The position numbers and the translations under genes were made by a program. From NCBI GenBank assembly GCA_018821745.1, contig JAHJLU010000068.1, forward strand, positions 1 through 7,243: DNA of 7,243 nucleotides, in the 5' to 3' direction. Origin of the DNA: Myxococcota bacterium (lineage in GTDB: Bacteria; Myxococcota_A; Polyangia; HGW-17). Each line of letters starts with the position of its first letter. Position 1 is the stretch's first letter. Below, in pieces: positions 5,973 to 7,243 of the stretch. Under the pieces are notes generated by a model, which had not been told where the DNA came from, ran no database searches, and was given only the letters and a program-made list of their open reading frames with translations.

Positions 5973-7243
5973 TCATGGGATCAGCATGCGGGAAAAGTGT
6001 TCCTGCTTTGACGGGGGAATCTTGTGGCTGGAGAAGTAGGCGTTGGCGAGGCTGTCAAACGTTGCGCCCTGATCACCGCCAACTGTACGGCCCAGTTTGT
6101 GGTTGACAGCGGCGGCGTAGAACATCATCTCCATGGAGAGAAGGGAGTCTCTGGTGGATTGAAGCAAGGTGATGGCCTCCTCTTCATGTCCGGTCATGAG
6201 CCAGGAGTGGGCCGCAATAATATTGCCCAGGGCCCGCGGCCAGTCAAGCTTTCCCCCCGTAAGTAGCCTGCTGTCCTTTAATGCTCTGGCGATGTGACTC
6301 TTTCTTGTGGAGCCGGTGCTGGCTTTGGCCCTGGCGAGAGAGACGCGAGCCCGCAGATAGAGTGCCTCATTCCTGATGGAAGGGAGGAGGAGCAGGTGGG
6401 ATTTTTTCAGTGGCCCCCAGTTCTCCTCCAGGTGATGGATGGCCCGCTCTTCCTCCATGGTGTAGAAGTCAATGAGCAGGTGGGACAGGAGGTGCCAGTA
6501 ATGCTGGAGGTGAAACTTTGACGCTGTCCAGTTGGTGATGACCCAGTCTGCTGCGTCCCGCGCCTTGTCCGGTCCCTTCTCCTTGATAAACACAATGGTG
6601 TTGAGGCCGAGAATGTTTCCGGAGGCTGCGAGCATATCGCCCCGATCCATGGCGTCGTGCAGGTTTGGTCTGGTGAGCTGCTCCATGGTGGTGAGATCAC
6701 CCAGGTAAAAATTGGCCCACAGGAGCAAAAAATGGAGGGTGGATGATTCCCAGTAGTTGGAGTTGGTGGGGCTGAAGGTGGCTATGCCCTCCCGGGCCCT
6801 GTCGAGGGCCTCATGCCACTGACCTTTCATGAATGACTGATAGGCCTGCGCTCCAAAGAGCCAGCCTTCGGAGGTGGGCATCACAACCTCTCTTCGAAGA
6901 TCCTCAATTGCCTGGAGAATTTTTTTCTGGTAGGCGCTGTCCCAGTGGCCCGAGGCGGCCACAAAGTTGGCTTCCCGGTAGAGCGCCTTGAGGACTCTTT
7001 GGGGTTCACCCACCTTGAGGGCTTCTCGTATCCATCGTGTGGAGAGCTGGGCCCCCAGGAGATAATCGGCGAGCCCCATACCGTCGGCCAGGGAGTTGAA
7101 AATGTCGAGACGCTCCAGGGTCTCGCGGGATAACTGGCTCTCGTCCCGGCGTTTGAAGGAGAGGCCGCGGAGCCGGAGCCGGAATCGATGCCACACCAGA
7201 GAGATGAGGGTGGGCCAGCCCTGCCGGGGCAGATGAACATGGA
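5973..7243 (-). CDS. C-terminal part of a PknK-like Ser/Thr kinase/ATPase (N-terminus beyond window)
   Basis: The frame is open to the window edge; the codon at 7196 is an internal GTG and the sequence continues upstream as GWPTLISL, so the visible 422 residues are a C-terminal fragment. They are almost entirely helical and read as a TPR-like alpha-solenoid with recurring Trp/Leu/Ala pairs. The start, HRFRLRLRGLSFKRRDESQ followed by RLDIFNSLADGMGLADYL, closely resembles, from memory, the region after the ATPase domain in large PknK-type serine/threonine kinases of myxobacteria and planctomycetes (LRLRGLRFRERDES... LARIDVCWS...). Those proteins have an N-terminal kinase domain, an AAA/STAND-like ATPase and such a helical tail, and act in signalling. 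Neither the kinase nor the ATPase domain can be seen here, so their presence is inferred. The stop is 9 bp from the convergent 4983 gene. Confidence 0.8.
   Translation of the reverse strand, partial: HVHLPRQGWPTLISLVWHRFRLRLRGLSFKRRDESQLSRETLERLDIFNSLADGMGLADYLLGAQLSTRWIREALKVGEPQRVLKALYREANFVAASGHWDSAYQKKILQAIEDLRREVVMPTSEGWLFGAQAYQSFMKGQWHEALDRAREGIATFSPTNSNYWESSTLHFLLLWANFYLGDLTTMEQLTRPNLHDAMDRGDMLAASGNILGLNTIVFIKEKGPDKARDAADWVITNWTASKFHLQHYWHLLSHLLIDFYTMEEERAIHHLEENWGPLKKSHLLLLPSIRNEALYLRARVSLARAKASTGSTRKSHIARALKDSRLLTGGKLDWPRALGNIIAAHSWLMTGHEEEAITLLQSTRDSLLSMEMMFYAAAVNHKLGRTVGGDQGATFDSLANAYFSSHKIPPSKQEHFSRMLIP

Overview
The window looks like chromosomal DNA from a free-living Gram-negative bacterium, most likely a member of the Desulfobacterota (old Deltaproteobacteria) or a neighbouring group. 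This placement is inference. It rests on moderately GC-rich codon use, AGGAG-type ribosome binding sites, a small quinone-type CX3CP iron-sulfur membrane protein, and a PknK-like giant signalling protein of the kind common in myxobacteria and their relatives. No rRNA, tRNA, CRISPR array or complete mobile element was seen.

Layout: (1) 3-464 (+), the 3' end of an Arg/Ser-rich repetitive protein. (2) 517-960 (-), a membrane-anchored PH/GRAM-like conserved hypothetical protein. (3) 1168-1668 (+), a two-TM hypothetical protein. (4) 1681-3132 (-), an MFS/POT-like transporter interrupted by an in-frame UGA at codon 34. (5) 3381-3890 (+), a compact polytopic protein with two CX3CP iron-sulfur motifs. 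(6) 3913-4716 (-), a six-TM voltage-gated K+ channel of the Kch/KvAP type. (7) 4983-5963 (+), an ornithine cyclodeaminase/mu-crystallin-family NAD(P) enzyme. (8) 5973-7243 (-), the C-terminal part of a PknK-like protein whose N-terminus lies beyond the window.

All eight genes alternate strand, so there is no operon here. Convergent pairs are separated by only 9-52 bp. Promoter-type signals sit in the divergent gaps at 961-1167, 3133-3380 and 4717-4982. The genes do not form an obvious pathway; they look like independent housekeeping or accessory loci for transport, ion conductance, electron transfer, amino-acid metabolism and signalling.

The observation most worth checking is the UGA in the transporter. 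The frame, ribosome binding site and sequence on both sides of the UGA are otherwise intact. It is therefore a fresh nonsense mutation, a base error or, less likely, recoding. Secondary points are paired hairpins in that gene's leader, a 39-bp in-frame tandem duplication in the RS-rich tail, and a pair of 17-bp direct repeats that may be a mobile-element remnant. I did not find a convincing new multi-gene system.
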